Positions 1-8,267 of a stretch of DNA of 21,563 nucleotides are shown here, in pieces. Under the pieces are notes generated by a model. That model was given only the letters and a program-made list of their open reading frames with translations. It was not told the origin of the DNA and ran no database searches. Numbering within the stretch: the first letter of the stretch is position 1; the number at the start of each line of letters is the position of its first letter. This DNA is from Prado023 sp032123675. GTDB taxonomy: Bacteria > Actinomycetota > Actinomycetes > S36-B12 > CAIYMF01. A program made the position numbers and the translations under genes. Where the stretch lies: the NCBI GenBank assembly GCA_032123675.1, contig JAQBEX010000127.1, forward strand, positions 1 through 21,563. Direction: 5' to 3'.

Positions 1-1238
1 GTCCCGGGGCCCTTGGACACGATGATGGCGCCGGTCTCCCGCGCCGCCCGGCGGGCCGCAGCGAGGCGGCCGCCCGCGGGGTCGAACCCCAGACGGGCGA
101 ACTCACCGGCATGCGGGGTCAGCACGGTCACCCAGCCGGCGTCAGCACGGTCGGCCAGCGCACGACGGCCATCCTGGCGGGCAAGGATGGCCAGGGCTGA
201 GGCATCGAGGACCATCGGTGCCGGATCCGACATCTCGCGCAGGACGAGATCCATGGCCGCACTGGCCGTTCCCAGACCGGGACCGACGCACCGGGCATCC
301 ACTGCCCGACCGGCAGAAGGCACCACGTCCGGACTGTCCGAGACCACCATCACCGACACCGGGTCGATGCCGCCGGCCGCAGGTGGCTCGGGCCTGCGCG
401 TGGCGGACCCGGGCCATCCGGAGGTGAAGGCCACCATCCCAGCCCCCGACCCGCGGGCGCCGCGCACCGCAAGGAGGGCAGCGCCCGGGTAGTCGGGGCT
501 TCCGGCGGTCACGCCGACCACTCCGCGCGTGTACTTGTGCCCCTGCGCCGGGGGCAGCTCCCCTGCGAGGTCTGCCAACGACAGCGCCCACGCCGCCGGC
601 TCAAGGTCGTCGTCCTGCAGGCCGATGTCGGCAACCGCGACCACCCCGGCGAACGAACATCCCGGGGCCAGCACGAGCGCTGGCTTGAGGACACCGAAGC
701 ACACCGTCACGTCCGCCCGGATCGTCACCCCGGAGACCTCTGCCGTGTCGGAGTCCACCCCGCTGGGGACGTCCACCGCGACGACCGGCACACGTGCATC
801 GCGCAGCACCTCCGCGGCGCCTGCAGCCGGTCCCCTGAGGCCACCCGCCCCGCCGATGCCGAGGATCCCGTCGAGGACCAGGTCAGCCGAGCCCAGCAGG
901 GCGGCGCACCGTGGATCGTCCCAGGCCAGCACGGCTGCCCCCGCCGACCGGGCCGCCGCAACCCCGGGCGGATGCATGCGCCCGGGATCGCCGATCGCTG
1001 TGGCCCCGGCACCCCGGCGGGCGAGGATCGACAGCGCCCAGAGGGCATCCCCCCCGTTGTTCCCACTGCCGATCAGCGCGACCACGCGGGCGCCCGGCAC
1101 ACGCAGTCCACGACCCTTCAGCAGATCGATGCACACGGCGGCCAGGGCCGCCGAGGCGCGCGCCATCAGCACCGGTTCGGCCACACCCGCCCGGGCCTCG
1201 GCCTGCCGGACGACGTCCACCGAGCAGATCCTGCGCAT
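1..1238 (-). CDS. nnr: Bifunctional NAD(P)H-hydrate repair enzyme (epimerase + ADP-dependent dehydratase), 3' end outside window
   Basis: This enzyme repairs damaged NAD(P)H hydrates (NADHX/NADPHX). The N-terminal YjeF_N domain epimerises the R and S forms, and the C-terminal ribokinase-like domain dehydrates S-NAD(P)HX using ADP. The minus-strand frame is open from ATG at 1238 to the left edge, giving 412 residues of a family usually near 480-500. Visible motifs are GSGNNGGDAL (57-66) and VDVPSGVDSDTA (155-166) in the epimerase half, then GHKYTRG (233-239), GPGLG (319-323), LDASAL (344-349), TPHAGEFARL (374-383) and KGPG (409-412) in the dehydratase half. The catalytic GTGD-type motif of the dehydratase should lie beyond the edge, so activity of that half cannot be judged. 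The start is supported by GGAGG five bases upstream. The gene is divergent from the NlpC/P60 gene. No frameshift is seen. Confidence 0.95.
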   Translation of the reverse strand, partial: MRRICSVDVVRQAEARAGVAEPVLMARASAALAAVCIDLLKGRGLRVPGARVVALIGSGNNGGDALWALSILARRGAGATAIGDPGRMHPPGVAAARSAGAAVLAWDDPRCAALLGSADLVLDGILGIGGAGGLRGPAAGAAEVLRDARVPVVAVDVPSGVDSDTAEVSGVTIRADVTVCFGVLKPALVLAPGCSFAGVVAVADIGLQDDDLEPAAWALSLADLAGELPPAQGHKYTRGVVGVTAGSPDYPGAALLAVRGARGSGAGMVAFTSGWPGSATRRPEPPAAGGIDPVSVMVVSDSPDVVPSAGRAVDARCVGPGLGTASAAMDLVLREMSDPAPMVLDASALAILARQDGRRALADRADAGWVTVLTPHAGEFARLGFDPAGGRLAAARRAARETGAIIVSKGPG

Positions 1239-1305
1239 CTCCACCTCCGCTGTCCCTGCCTACCACATGGTGCACCGGCACACACTGGGGCGACCCAGGA
1301 CTTTC

Positions 1306-1328
1306 ATCACTTCCGTCACATTGGTAAC
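1306..1328 (+). promoter_or_regulatory. Three 9-bp-phased pentamer direct repeats, candidate MtrA-type binding site
   Basis: ATCAC (1306-1310), GTCAC (1315-1319) and GTAAC (1324-1328) recur at exactly 9-bp steps in the divergent spacer between nnr and the NlpC/P60 gene. A TANNNT hexamer, TAACGT (1325-1330), overlaps the last copy and could be a -10 element for the plus-strand hydrolase, although the hexamer 17 bp upstream (TTTCAT) is a poor -35. MtrA, the response regulator of the actinobacterial MtrAB system, is known to bind loosely conserved GTNAC-type direct repeats and to control NlpC/P60 wall hydrolases. The match here is inferred from pattern and context. Confidence 0.45.
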
Positions 1329-1417
1329 GTGCGCCACGCTCGACCGGGAATGCCACGCGCCACGGGGTGCGCGCGGCGGATCCGAACGCTCACCTCGAAG
1401 CCGATGAGAGGCCTGCA

Positions 1418-2734
1418 ATGAACAAGGCACTGGGCTGCACACTGCTCTCGGCGGTGCTGGTGGGAGGGCTGGCGATCCCGGCCCACGCGAGCGGACTGCC
1501 CGGCACCGACAGCACCGACGGGACCTCCAGCACCTCGCCCCAGGTTCAGGCCTCCGCCCTCACGCCCACCCAGGCCGCCCAACTCCGGCCGAGGCTCCGG
1601 CGCGGCTCGCGGGGGCCAGCGGTCGTCTACGTCCAGCGCGAGCTCGGGGTCACGCCCACCAGCGGCTACTACGGCACGGTCACCCGCAAGGCCGTCCGGA
1701 AGATGCAGCGGAAGTCCGGCCTCAAGGTCACCGGCAGGGTCAAGACGGGCACATGGAAGGCACTGCTCCGGCCCGTGGCTGCGGCGCCCTCGCAGGGACT
1801 CTCGCCGGAGGAGGCGGCCCGGACCAAGCCACGGCTGGTCACCGGTTCGCGCGGCCCCGCAGTGGTCTACGTGCAGCAGAAGCTCGGCGTACAGCCCACC
1901 AGCGGCTACTACGGGCCTCTGACGGAAGCCGCCGTGCGCCGGCTGCAGGTGGCCAAGGGCCGCACGGCACACGGCCGGATCAGCTCCGGGATGTGGCGGA
2001 TCCTGCTGTCGGCCGACGAGGTCAGCGCGCTGCCGCCTGAGGACGCCCCGACCCCGGAGCAGGCGGCCGCCGATCGGCCGGTGCTGAGCACCGGGCAGGG
2101 CCCGGGGGACCCCGCCGTGGTCTTCGTGCAGCAGTTCCTGCGGGTGTCCCCGACCAGCGGCTACTACGGGACCCTGACCACCGCGGCAGTCCGCGCCTAC
2201 CAGTCCGGCGTGGGGATCACCCCCACCGGAACCGTGGGCCCGCTGACCTGGGCGGCCATCCTCGCCGGGCGCACCCCGGATCCGGCTGCTCCTGTGACTG
2301 CGGCGCCGACGTCCTCCACAGGTTCGATCCCCACGCCCACGCACCCGCTGCCGGCCACGCCGACGGCCGCCGACCAGGCGGTTGTCCACGCGCTGGCGCA
2401 GGTGGGCAAGCCGTACGTGCTCGGCGGGAACGGACCCAACGTGTATGACTGCTCCGGGCTGATCCAGCAGGCCTTCCTCAGCGCTGGCGTGAGCCTGCCC
2501 CGGCTCGCATCCCAGCAGCGCTTCGCCGGCAGGCAGGTCAGCATCGACGACCTGCGTCCCGGGGATCTCCTGTACTACCAGGACGGATCCTCACCGCGCA
2601 GCGGACACATCTCCATGTACGCGGGCAACGGCCTGGCCGTCGAGGCAGCCAATCCACGGCGCGGCGTGCGGGTCCGGGACCTGCACCAGCCCTGGTACCG
2701 GGACCGTTTCGTCGCGGCCACCCGGATCAGTTGA
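1418..2734 (+). CDS. Secreted NlpC/P60 peptidoglycan hydrolase with three peptidoglycan-binding repeats
   Basis: This is a predicted exported cell-wall endopeptidase of 438 residues. Residues 1-24 form a signal peptide: a Lys, a hydrophobic core and AHA before the likely cleavage site. Three PG_binding_1-like repeats follow, centred near residues 60-117, 140-197 and 222-283. Each carries a GPAVVYVQ-like or DPAVVFVQ segment and the signature PTSGYYG. A Pro/Thr-rich linker (about 284-318) leads to the NlpC/P60 domain (about 319-438). That domain has the nucleophile Cys345 in YDCSGLI and His397 in SGHISMY. Glu409 occupies the usual third-residue position, where many homologues have His. NlpC/P60 enzymes cut D-iGlu-mDAP-type stem-peptide bonds, but the exact bond here is unknown. 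The ATG at 1418 is preferred because GAGAGG lies just upstream and it starts directly at the signal peptide. An in-frame start at 1367 would bury the signal. The gene ends 6 bp from the glmS stop, convergently. Confidence 0.95.
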   Translation: MNKALGCTLLSAVLVGGLAIPAHASGLPGTDSTDGTSSTSPQVQASALTPTQAAQLRPRLRRGSRGPAVVYVQRELGVTPTSGYYGTVTRKAVRKMQRKSGLKVTGRVKTGTWKALLRPVAAAPSQGLSPEEAARTKPRLVTGSRGPAVVYVQQKLGVQPTSGYYGPLTEAAVRRLQVAKGRTAHGRISSGMWRILLSADEVSALPPEDAPTPEQAAADRPVLSTGQGPGDPAVVFVQQFLRVSPTSGYYGTLTTAAVRAYQSGVGITPTGTVGPLTWAAILAGRTPDPAAPVTAAPTSSTGSIPTPTHPLPATPTAADQAVVHALAQVGKPYVLGGNGPNVYDCSGLIQQAFLSAGVSLPRLASQQRFAGRQVSIDDLRPGDLLYYQDGSSPRSGHISMYAGNGLAVEAANPRRGVRVRDLHQPWYRDRFVAATRIS

Positions 2735-2740
2735 ACGTCG

Positions 2741-4588
2741 CTACTCGACGGTGACGGACTTGGCGAGGTTGCGCGGCTGATCCACGTCATGGCCCTTGGC
2801 CGTGGCCAGCTCGCAGGCGAACACCTGCAGCGGGACGGTGGCGACCAGCGGCTGCATGAGGGTCGGGGACGCGGGGATCCGGATCACGTGGTCGGCAAAC
2901 GGCGTGACGACGTCGTCACCCTCCTCGGCGATCGCAATGGTCACCGCCCCCCGGGCGCGGACCTCCTGGATGTTGGAGATGATCTTCTCGTGCAGCACAC
3001 CACGACCCTGCGGTGAGGGAACGACGACGATCACCGGCATGCCCGGCTCGATGAGCGCGATCGGACCGTGCTTGAGTTCCCCGGCGGCGAACCCCTCAGC
3101 GTGCATGTAGGCCAGTTCCTTGAGCTTCAGCGCACCTTCGAGCGCCACCGGGTAGCCGACATGCCGACCGATGAACAGCACGGAGTTGGACCCGGCGAAC
3201 TGCTGGGCCAGGGCCCGCACGCCCTCGACCGTGTCCAGGACGAGATCGACCTTCTGCGGCATGGTGGCCAGCTGGTTGACGATCGCGACCACCTCGTCGC
3301 CGAACTTGTTGCCCCGCACCTGGGCCAGGTAGAGCGCCACCAGGTAGACCGCGACGATCTGGGTGAGGAACGCCTTGGTGGAGGCCACGGCGATCTCCGG
3401 GCCCGCCTGCGTGTAGAGCACGGCGTCGGACTCGCGCGGGATCGTGGAGCCGTACGTGTTGCAGATCGCCAGCACCCGGGCGCCCTGCTCGCGGGCATGG
3501 CGCACCGCCATCAGGGTGTCCATGGTCTCCCCGGACTGACTGATGGCGATCACCAGGATCCGCCGGGTCAGGATCGGGTCGCGATAGCGGAACTCGCTCG
3601 CGAGCTCCACCTCGGTCGGGATCCGGCACCAGTGCTCGATGGCGTACTTGGCGACCAGTCCCGCGTGGTAGGCCGTCCCGCAGGCCACGATCACGATCTT
3701 GTCGATCTCGCGCAGCTCGGCCACCGGCAGCCGGATCTCGTCCAGGCGCAGCAGGCCGTCGGGGGCGATCCGACCCAGCAGCGTGTCGGCCATGGCCTTG
3801 GGCTGCTCGGCGATCTCCTTGAGCATGAACAGGTCGTAGCCGCCCTTCTCGGCCGCGCTGGCGTCCCAGGTCACCGTGAAGGGGCTGACGTCCACCGGAC
3901 GGCCGGCGAAGTCCGTGACGACGACCTCATCGGCACGCAGGTCGACGACCTGGTCCTGGCCGAGCTCGATGGCCTCCCGGGTGAACTCGATGAAGGCCGA
4001 CACATCCGAGGCCAGGAAGTTCTCCCCCGCACCGATGCCGACCACCAGCGGGGAGTTGCGGCGGGCCGCGACCAGCCGGCCCGGCTCGTCGGAGCTGACC
4101 GCGACGAGGGTGAAGGCCCCGGACAACCGCTGGCAGGCCAGCCGCATGGCCTGCGCAAGGTCCCCGGATTCCGCCAGCGTGACGTCCAACAGGTGGGCCA
4201 CCACCTCCGTGTCGGTCTCGGAGGCCATGACGACCCCGCGCTCAGCCAACTCGGCGGTCAGCTCCGCGAAGTTCTCGATGATGCCGTTGTGGATGACGGC
4301 CACCCCGGCACCGGCCGAGACATGCGGATGGGCGTTGATATCGGTGGGGCCGCCGTGGGTCGCCCACCGGGTGTGCCCGATCCCGGTGGTCGACGGGACC
4401 ATCGGATCGGCAGCCAGCAGCGCTTGGAGATTGGCCAACTTGCCGGCCTTCTTGCGCACATCAAGCGCGCCGTCCGCGACAACGGCCACGCCCGCCGAGT
4501 CGTACCCACGATATTCGAGGCGGGCCAGGCCCGCCATCACGACGTCGACGGCCTGCCTGTTGCCCGCGTATCCCACGATTCCGCACAT
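2741..4588 (-). CDS. glmS: Glutamine--fructose-6-phosphate aminotransferase (isomerizing)
   Basis: GlmS makes glucosamine-6-phosphate from fructose-6-phosphate and glutamine, the committed step toward UDP-GlcNAc for peptidoglycan. The 615-residue product matches the family length. The N-terminal glutaminase domain begins MCGIVGYAG, with Cys2 as nucleophile after Met removal, and has GHTRWATHGGP (71-81) and NGIIEN (101-106). The two C-terminal SIS sugar-isomerase domains include SQSGET (350-355), and the protein ends in the typical DQPRNLAKSVTVE. It lies 45 bp downstream of glmM on the same strand, so co-transcription is likely. No Shine-Dalgarno sequence is visible before the ATG. A -10-like TACGCT lies seven bases upstream, so an additional leaderless transcript is possible. 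I saw no glmS ribozyme in the short spacer, as expected in this phylum. Confidence 0.98.
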   Translation of the reverse strand: MCGIVGYAGNRQAVDVVMAGLARLEYRGYDSAGVAVVADGALDVRKKAGKLANLQALLAADPMVPSTTGIGHTRWATHGGPTDINAHPHVSAGAGVAVIHNGIIENFAELTAELAERGVVMASETDTEVVAHLLDVTLAESGDLAQAMRLACQRLSGAFTLVAVSSDEPGRLVAARRNSPLVVGIGAGENFLASDVSAFIEFTREAIELGQDQVVDLRADEVVVTDFAGRPVDVSPFTVTWDASAAEKGGYDLFMLKEIAEQPKAMADTLLGRIAPDGLLRLDEIRLPVAELREIDKIVIVACGTAYHAGLVAKYAIEHWCRIPTEVELASEFRYRDPILTRRILVIAISQSGETMDTLMAVRHAREQGARVLAICNTYGSTIPRESDAVLYTQAGPEIAVASTKAFLTQIVAVYLVALYLAQVRGNKFGDEVVAIVNQLATMPQKVDLVLDTVEGVRALAQQFAGSNSVLFIGRHVGYPVALEGALKLKELAYMHAEGFAAGELKHGPIALIEPGMPVIVVVPSPQGRGVLHEKIISNIQEVRARGAVTIAIAEEGDDVVTPFADHVIRIPASPTLMQPLVATVPLQVFACELATAKGHDVDQPRNLAKSVTVE

Positions 4589-4595
4589 GGCCGCT

Positions 4596-4601
4596 AGCGT
4601 A
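4596..4601 (-). promoter_or_regulatory. -10-like hexamer just upstream of glmS, possible leaderless promoter
   Basis: The minus strand reads TACGCT, a TANNNT hexamer, ending seven bases before the glmS ATG. A transcript starting at the normal distance would begin at or next to the start codon, which fits the absence of a ribosome-binding site. No recognisable -35 is seen in the GC-rich sequence upstream. The hexamer could be chance. Confidence 0.25.
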
Positions 4602-4633
4602 GTTGGCCGGCGGGCGGCGCCGGACCGGGCTCG

Positions 4634-5995
4634 CTAGGTCAGCGGGATCTCCCGGGCCACCGCCGCAGCCAGTTCCTCGGCCACAGCACGCGCCTCGGCG
4701 TCGGTCGGGGCCTCGACCATCACCCGGACCACCGGCTCGGTCCCGCTGGGACGCAGCAGCACCCGGCCGGTGTCCCCCAACCGATCGCTGGCGGTGGCCA
4801 CCACCGCGGCCAGGCCGGGGGCGCTGGCCACCGCCGTGCGATCGACATCGCGGACGTTGATCAGCATCTGGGGCATGGTGGTCATCACCGTGGCCAGGTC
4901 GGCCAGGGACCGGCCGGTCTCAGCCATCCGGGCCAGCAGGTGCAGCGCGGTCAGCGTGCCGTCGCCGGTGGTGGCGTAGTCGAGCAGGACCAGGTGTCCG
5001 CTCTGCTCGCCACCGAGGTTGTAGTTGTTGGCGCGCATCGACTCCAGCACGTAGCGGTCGCCCACAGCGGTCTCGACAGTGGTGATCCCCTGCTCGCGCA
5101 TGGCGAGCTTGAATCCAAGGTTGCTCATGACGGTGGCCACGACCGTGTCCTGGGCGAGCTTGCCCTGGTCGCGCATCGCCACCGCCAGGATCGCCATGAT
5201 CTGGTCGCCATCGACGACGTTGCCCTGCGCGTCGACGGCAAGGCACCGGTCGGCGTCACCGTCGTGGGCGATGCCGATGTCGTAGCCGTGCTCGACGACG
5301 GCCGCCCGCAGGTCGGCCATGTGAGTCGAGCCGCACCCCTCGTTGATGTTGTAGCCGTCGGGGCTGGAGTGAATCGCGAGCACCTGCGCCCCCATCCGGC
5401 GAAGGGCGCGCGGCGAGGCCCCTGCCGCTGCCCCGTTGCCCGTGTCGACCACAACACGCAGCCCGTTGAGCCGGCTCGGGGTACATGACAACAGGTGCTC
5501 CACGTACTCGCTCAGGGCGTCCTCGTGGTGCACGACCCGACCCACGCCGGCACCGATCGGGCGCTTCCAGCCCTCGCTGATCCGGGCCTCGATGAGGTCC
5601 TCCACGTCGTCGGGCAGCTTGTGCCCGCCGGGGCCGAAGAACTTGATGCCGTTGTCGGGCATCGGGTTGTGCGACGCGGAGATCATCACCCCCAGGTCCA
5701 CCCCCAGCTCCGCGGTCAGGTGCGCGACGCCAGGGGTCGGCAGGACCCCGAGCACGAGCACGTCCAGGCCGGCACTGGCCAGCCCGGCGACCGTCGCGGC
5801 CTCGAGGAACTCCCCGCTGGCGCGCGGGTCCCGACCCACCACGGCCCGCGGTCGGGCCCCGGGGCGGTCGACGTGCAGCCGGCCGAGCTCGCCGAGCACG
5901 TGTGCCGAGGCCCCCGCCAGCTCCAGCGCGAGGTCCGCGGTGAGGTCCCGGTTGGCCAGCCCCCGCACTCCATCCGTGCCGAACAACCTGCCCAC
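4634..5995 (-). CDS. glmM: Phosphoglucosamine mutase
   Basis: GlmM interconverts glucosamine-6-phosphate and glucosamine-1-phosphate, the step after GlmS toward UDP-GlcNAc. The 453-residue protein starts GRLFGTDGVRG after the initiator, the normal family N-terminus. It carries the phosphoserine loop MISASHNP (the serine of ASHNP is about residue 108), the Mg-binding loop DGDADR (245-250), the sugar-binding GEQSG (about 329-333) and the C-terminal phosphate-binding RPSGTEP (about 415-421). I chose GTG at 5995 because GGGAGGT sits six bases upstream. A further in-frame GTG at 6025 adds ten residues without a ribosome-binding site. It is the first gene of a probable glmM-glmS operon and is divergent from glgX across 151 bp. 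Confidence 0.97.
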   Translation of the reverse strand: MGRLFGTDGVRGLANRDLTADLALELAGASAHVLGELGRLHVDRPGARPRAVVGRDPRASGEFLEAATVAGLASAGLDVLVLGVLPTPGVAHLTAELGVDLGVMISASHNPMPDNGIKFFGPGGHKLPDDVEDLIEARISEGWKRPIGAGVGRVVHHEDALSEYVEHLLSCTPSRLNGLRVVVDTGNGAAAGASPRALRRMGAQVLAIHSSPDGYNINEGCGSTHMADLRAAVVEHGYDIGIAHDGDADRCLAVDAQGNVVDGDQIMAILAVAMRDQGKLAQDTVVATVMSNLGFKLAMREQGITTVETAVGDRYVLESMRANNYNLGGEQSGHLVLLDYATTGDGTLTALHLLARMAETGRSLADLATVMTTMPQMLINVRDVDRTAVASAPGLAAVVATASDRLGDTGRVLLRPSGTEPVVRVMVEAPTDAEARAVAEELAAAVAREIPLT

Positions 5996-6028
5996 GATGT
6001 ACCTCCCACTCGACGTGTCCCGCACCGG

Positions 6029-6034
6029 AGCCTA
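6029..6034 (-). promoter_or_regulatory. Candidate -10 element of the glmM-glmS promoter
   Basis: The minus strand has TAGGCT, a good TANNNT match, 33 bases before the glmM GTG. This would give a leader of roughly 25 nt containing the GGGAGGT ribosome-binding site. The -35 region is GC-rich and does not resemble TTGACA, which is common in actinobacteria. Confidence 0.4.
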
Positions 6035-6146
6035 CTGGCCCGCCCCGATCGGACCACCACCGCGACCGGCTGGGGACTGGGCGCTGGATATGCGGGCTGA
6101 CCCTGAGCATCCCGGAACCCGGCTCCCGGCGTGGGATCATGGGCGG

Positions 6147-8264
6147 ATGCAGATCTGGCCCGGTCAGCCCTACCCGCTCGGGGCAACCTACGACGGCAGC
6201 GGTACCAACTTCGCCCTGTTCTCCAGCGCCGCCGACCGCGTGGAGTTGTGCCTCTTCGACGACGACGGGGCCGAGACCCGTATCAACGTCGAGGAGTCCG
6301 ACGCGCACGTCTGGCACGTCTACCTGCCGACTGTCACCCCCGGACAGCGCTACGGCTATCGCGTGCATGGCCCCTACGACCCCACCTGGGGCCAGCGATG
6401 CGACCCGAACAAGCTCCTGCTCGACCCGTATGCCAAGGCGATCGACGGACAGATCGAGGACCACCCCTCGCTGTTCTCCTACGAGTTCGGCGATGAGGAG
6501 CAGCGCAACACTGCCGATTCGGCGGGTCACACGATGATGGCTGTGGTCATCAACCCCTACTTCGACTGGGGCCATGACCGCCCGCCGAAGCACGAGTACC
6601 ACGAGAGCGTCATCTACGAGGCGCACGTCAAGGGCATGACCCAGCAGCATCCAGATGTCCCCGAGGAGATCCGCGGGACCTACGCGGGCATGGCCCACCC
6701 CGCGATCATCGAGCACCTGACTGGCCTGGGCATCACGGCGGTCGAGCTCATGCCGGTGCACCAGTTCGTCAACGACCCGACCCTGCAGGGCAAGGGCCTG
6801 AGCAACTACTGGGGCTACAACACGATCGGGTTCTTCGCTCCGCACAACGCCTATTCCTCGATCGGCTCGGGCGGGGAGCAGGTCCAGGAGTTCAAGTCCA
6901 TGGTCAAGGCCCTGCACGCGGCCGACATCGAGGTGATCCTGGACGTGGTCTACAACCACACTGCCGAGGGCAACCACCTGGGCCCAACCCTGTCTTTCCG
7001 TGGCATCGACAACTCGTCCTACTACCGGCTCGTCGACGGCGACGCCGCGCACTACTTCGACACCACCGGCACGGGGAACTCCCTGCTCATGCGCAGCCCG
7101 CACGTGCTGCAGCTGATCATGGACTCACTGCGGTACTGGGTGACCGAGATGCACGTCGACGGGTTCCGCTTCGACCTGGCCTCGAGCCTGGCGCGCCAGT
7201 TCCACGAGGTGGATCGACTCTCGGCCTTCTTCGACCTCGTGCACCAGGACCCGATCGTGTCGCAGGTGAAGATCATCGCCGAGCCGTGGGATGTCGGCGA
7301 CGGCGGGTACCAGGTCGGGGAGTTCCCGCCGCTGTGGACGGAGTGGAACGGCAAGTACCGCGACGCCGTGCGTGACTACTGGCGCGGGGAGCCCTCGTCG
7401 CTGGCGGAGTTCGCCAGCCGACTCACGGGTTCCTCGGACCTCTATGGTCACTCGGGACGCCGGCCGATCGCCTCGATCAACTTCGTGACCGCCCACGACG
7501 GCTTCACGCTCACGGACCTGGTCTCCTACAACGACAAGCACAACGAGGCCAACCTTGAGGGCAATCAGGACGGCGAGAGCCACAACCGCTCATGGAACTG
7601 CGGCATCGAGGGCGAGACGGGCAACCGGGCCATCCTGAAGCTGCGCAACCGCCAGCGCCGCAACTTCCTGGCCACCATGATGATCTCCCAGGGCGTCCCG
7701 ATGATCTCGCACGGCGACGAGCTGGGTCGGACCCAGACCGGGAACAACAACGGCTACTGCCAGGACAACCCCATCACCTGGATCGACTGGGAACTCTCGA
7801 CCGCGGACGCCGCTCAGCTCGAGTTCGCCCGGCAGGCCGTCAAGATGCGCAAGGACAACGCGACGCTGCGCAGGCGGCGCTTCTTCCACGGAGCTGCCCG
7901 GCACGGCGGTGAGTCCGAGATCGGCGACATCGCCTGGTTCACGCCCGACGCCGCGCCCATGACCGATGAGGACTGGAACCACTCGTTCGCCCGATCGGTG
8001 ATGGTGTTCCTCAACGGCGACAAGATCCTCGAGCCAGGTGAGCGTGGCGAGCGGATCATCGCGGACTCGCTGCTGATCCTGCTCAACGCCGATGCCAGCA
8101 AGCTCAGCTTCACGCTGCCGCCCGAGGGCTACGGATCGAGATGGTCAGTCGTGCTGGACACCGACGGGCGGCTCCGGCCCGGGACCGCATTCCGGGAGTC
8201 CGGGCCCATCACCCTCGAGTCGCACAGCGTCGTGGTGCTGTCCCGTCCATCCTCGGAGGCCTGA
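6147..8264 (+). CDS. glgX: Glycogen debranching enzyme (GlgX/TreX, GH13)
   Basis: This enzyme hydrolyses alpha-1,6 branch points of glycogen or maltodextrin, releasing linear maltooligosaccharides that TreY can use. The 705-residue length fits TreX/GlgX. An N-terminal CBM48-like domain opens with QIWPGQPYPLGATYDGSGTN, and a GH13 barrel follows. The catalytic triad is visible as nucleophile Asp343 (GFRFDLA), acid/base Glu379 (IIAEPWD) and Asp451 (TAHDGF). The GlgX-typical NNGYCQDNPITWIDW is also present. The long upstream extension of the frame overlaps glmM antisense and is not homologous, so ATG 6147 is chosen. It lacks a Shine-Dalgarno sequence, but TGGGAT (6132-6137) just upstream could be a -10 for a leaderless message. 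It leads a glgX-treY-treZ operon, and treY starts 3 bp after its stop. Confidence 0.96.
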   Translation: MQIWPGQPYPLGATYDGSGTNFALFSSAADRVELCLFDDDGAETRINVEESDAHVWHVYLPTVTPGQRYGYRVHGPYDPTWGQRCDPNKLLLDPYAKAIDGQIEDHPSLFSYEFGDEEQRNTADSAGHTMMAVVINPYFDWGHDRPPKHEYHESVIYEAHVKGMTQQHPDVPEEIRGTYAGMAHPAIIEHLTGLGITAVELMPVHQFVNDPTLQGKGLSNYWGYNTIGFFAPHNAYSSIGSGGEQVQEFKSMVKALHAADIEVILDVVYNHTAEGNHLGPTLSFRGIDNSSYYRLVDGDAAHYFDTTGTGNSLLMRSPHVLQLIMDSLRYWVTEMHVDGFRFDLASSLARQFHEVDRLSAFFDLVHQDPIVSQVKIIAEPWDVGDGGYQVGEFPPLWTEWNGKYRDAVRDYWRGEPSSLAEFASRLTGSSDLYGHSGRRPIASINFVTAHDGFTLTDLVSYNDKHNEANLEGNQDGESHNRSWNCGIEGETGNRAILKLRNRQRRNFLATMMISQGVPMISHGDELGRTQTGNNNGYCQDNPITWIDWELSTADAAQLEFARQAVKMRKDNATLRRRRFFHGAARHGGESEIGDIAWFTPDAAPMTDEDWNHSFARSVMVFLNGDKILEPGERGERIIADSLLILLNADASKLSFTLPPEGYGSRWSVVLDTDGRLRPGTAFRESGPITLESHSVVVLSRPSSEA

Positions 8265-8267
8265 GCC

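Noticed and set aside
1329..1417. c-di-AMP (ydaO-type) riboswitch before the NlpC/P60 gene
   Set aside because: Such riboswitches precede wall hydrolase genes in actinobacteria, so I looked for one. The leader is only about 80 nt and I could not find the conserved core.
529..1421. Two overlapping plus-strand open frames of about 290 codons antisense to nnr
   Set aside because: The minus-strand nnr frame carries all family motifs. These frames are low-complexity Ala/Arg/Ser/Thr or Arg/His-rich shadows.
3068..4597. Plus-strand 509-codon open frame antisense to glmS
   Set aside because: It covers glmS exactly antisense, with an unnatural His/Gln/Asp/Gly-rich composition and no ribosome-binding site or homology.
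5256..7103. Long minus-strand open frame over glmM and glgX
   Set aside because: It is an antisense or out-of-frame shadow of two well-supported enzymes, has Arg/Gly/Val/Asp-biased composition and resembles no family. High GC3 content makes such frames common.
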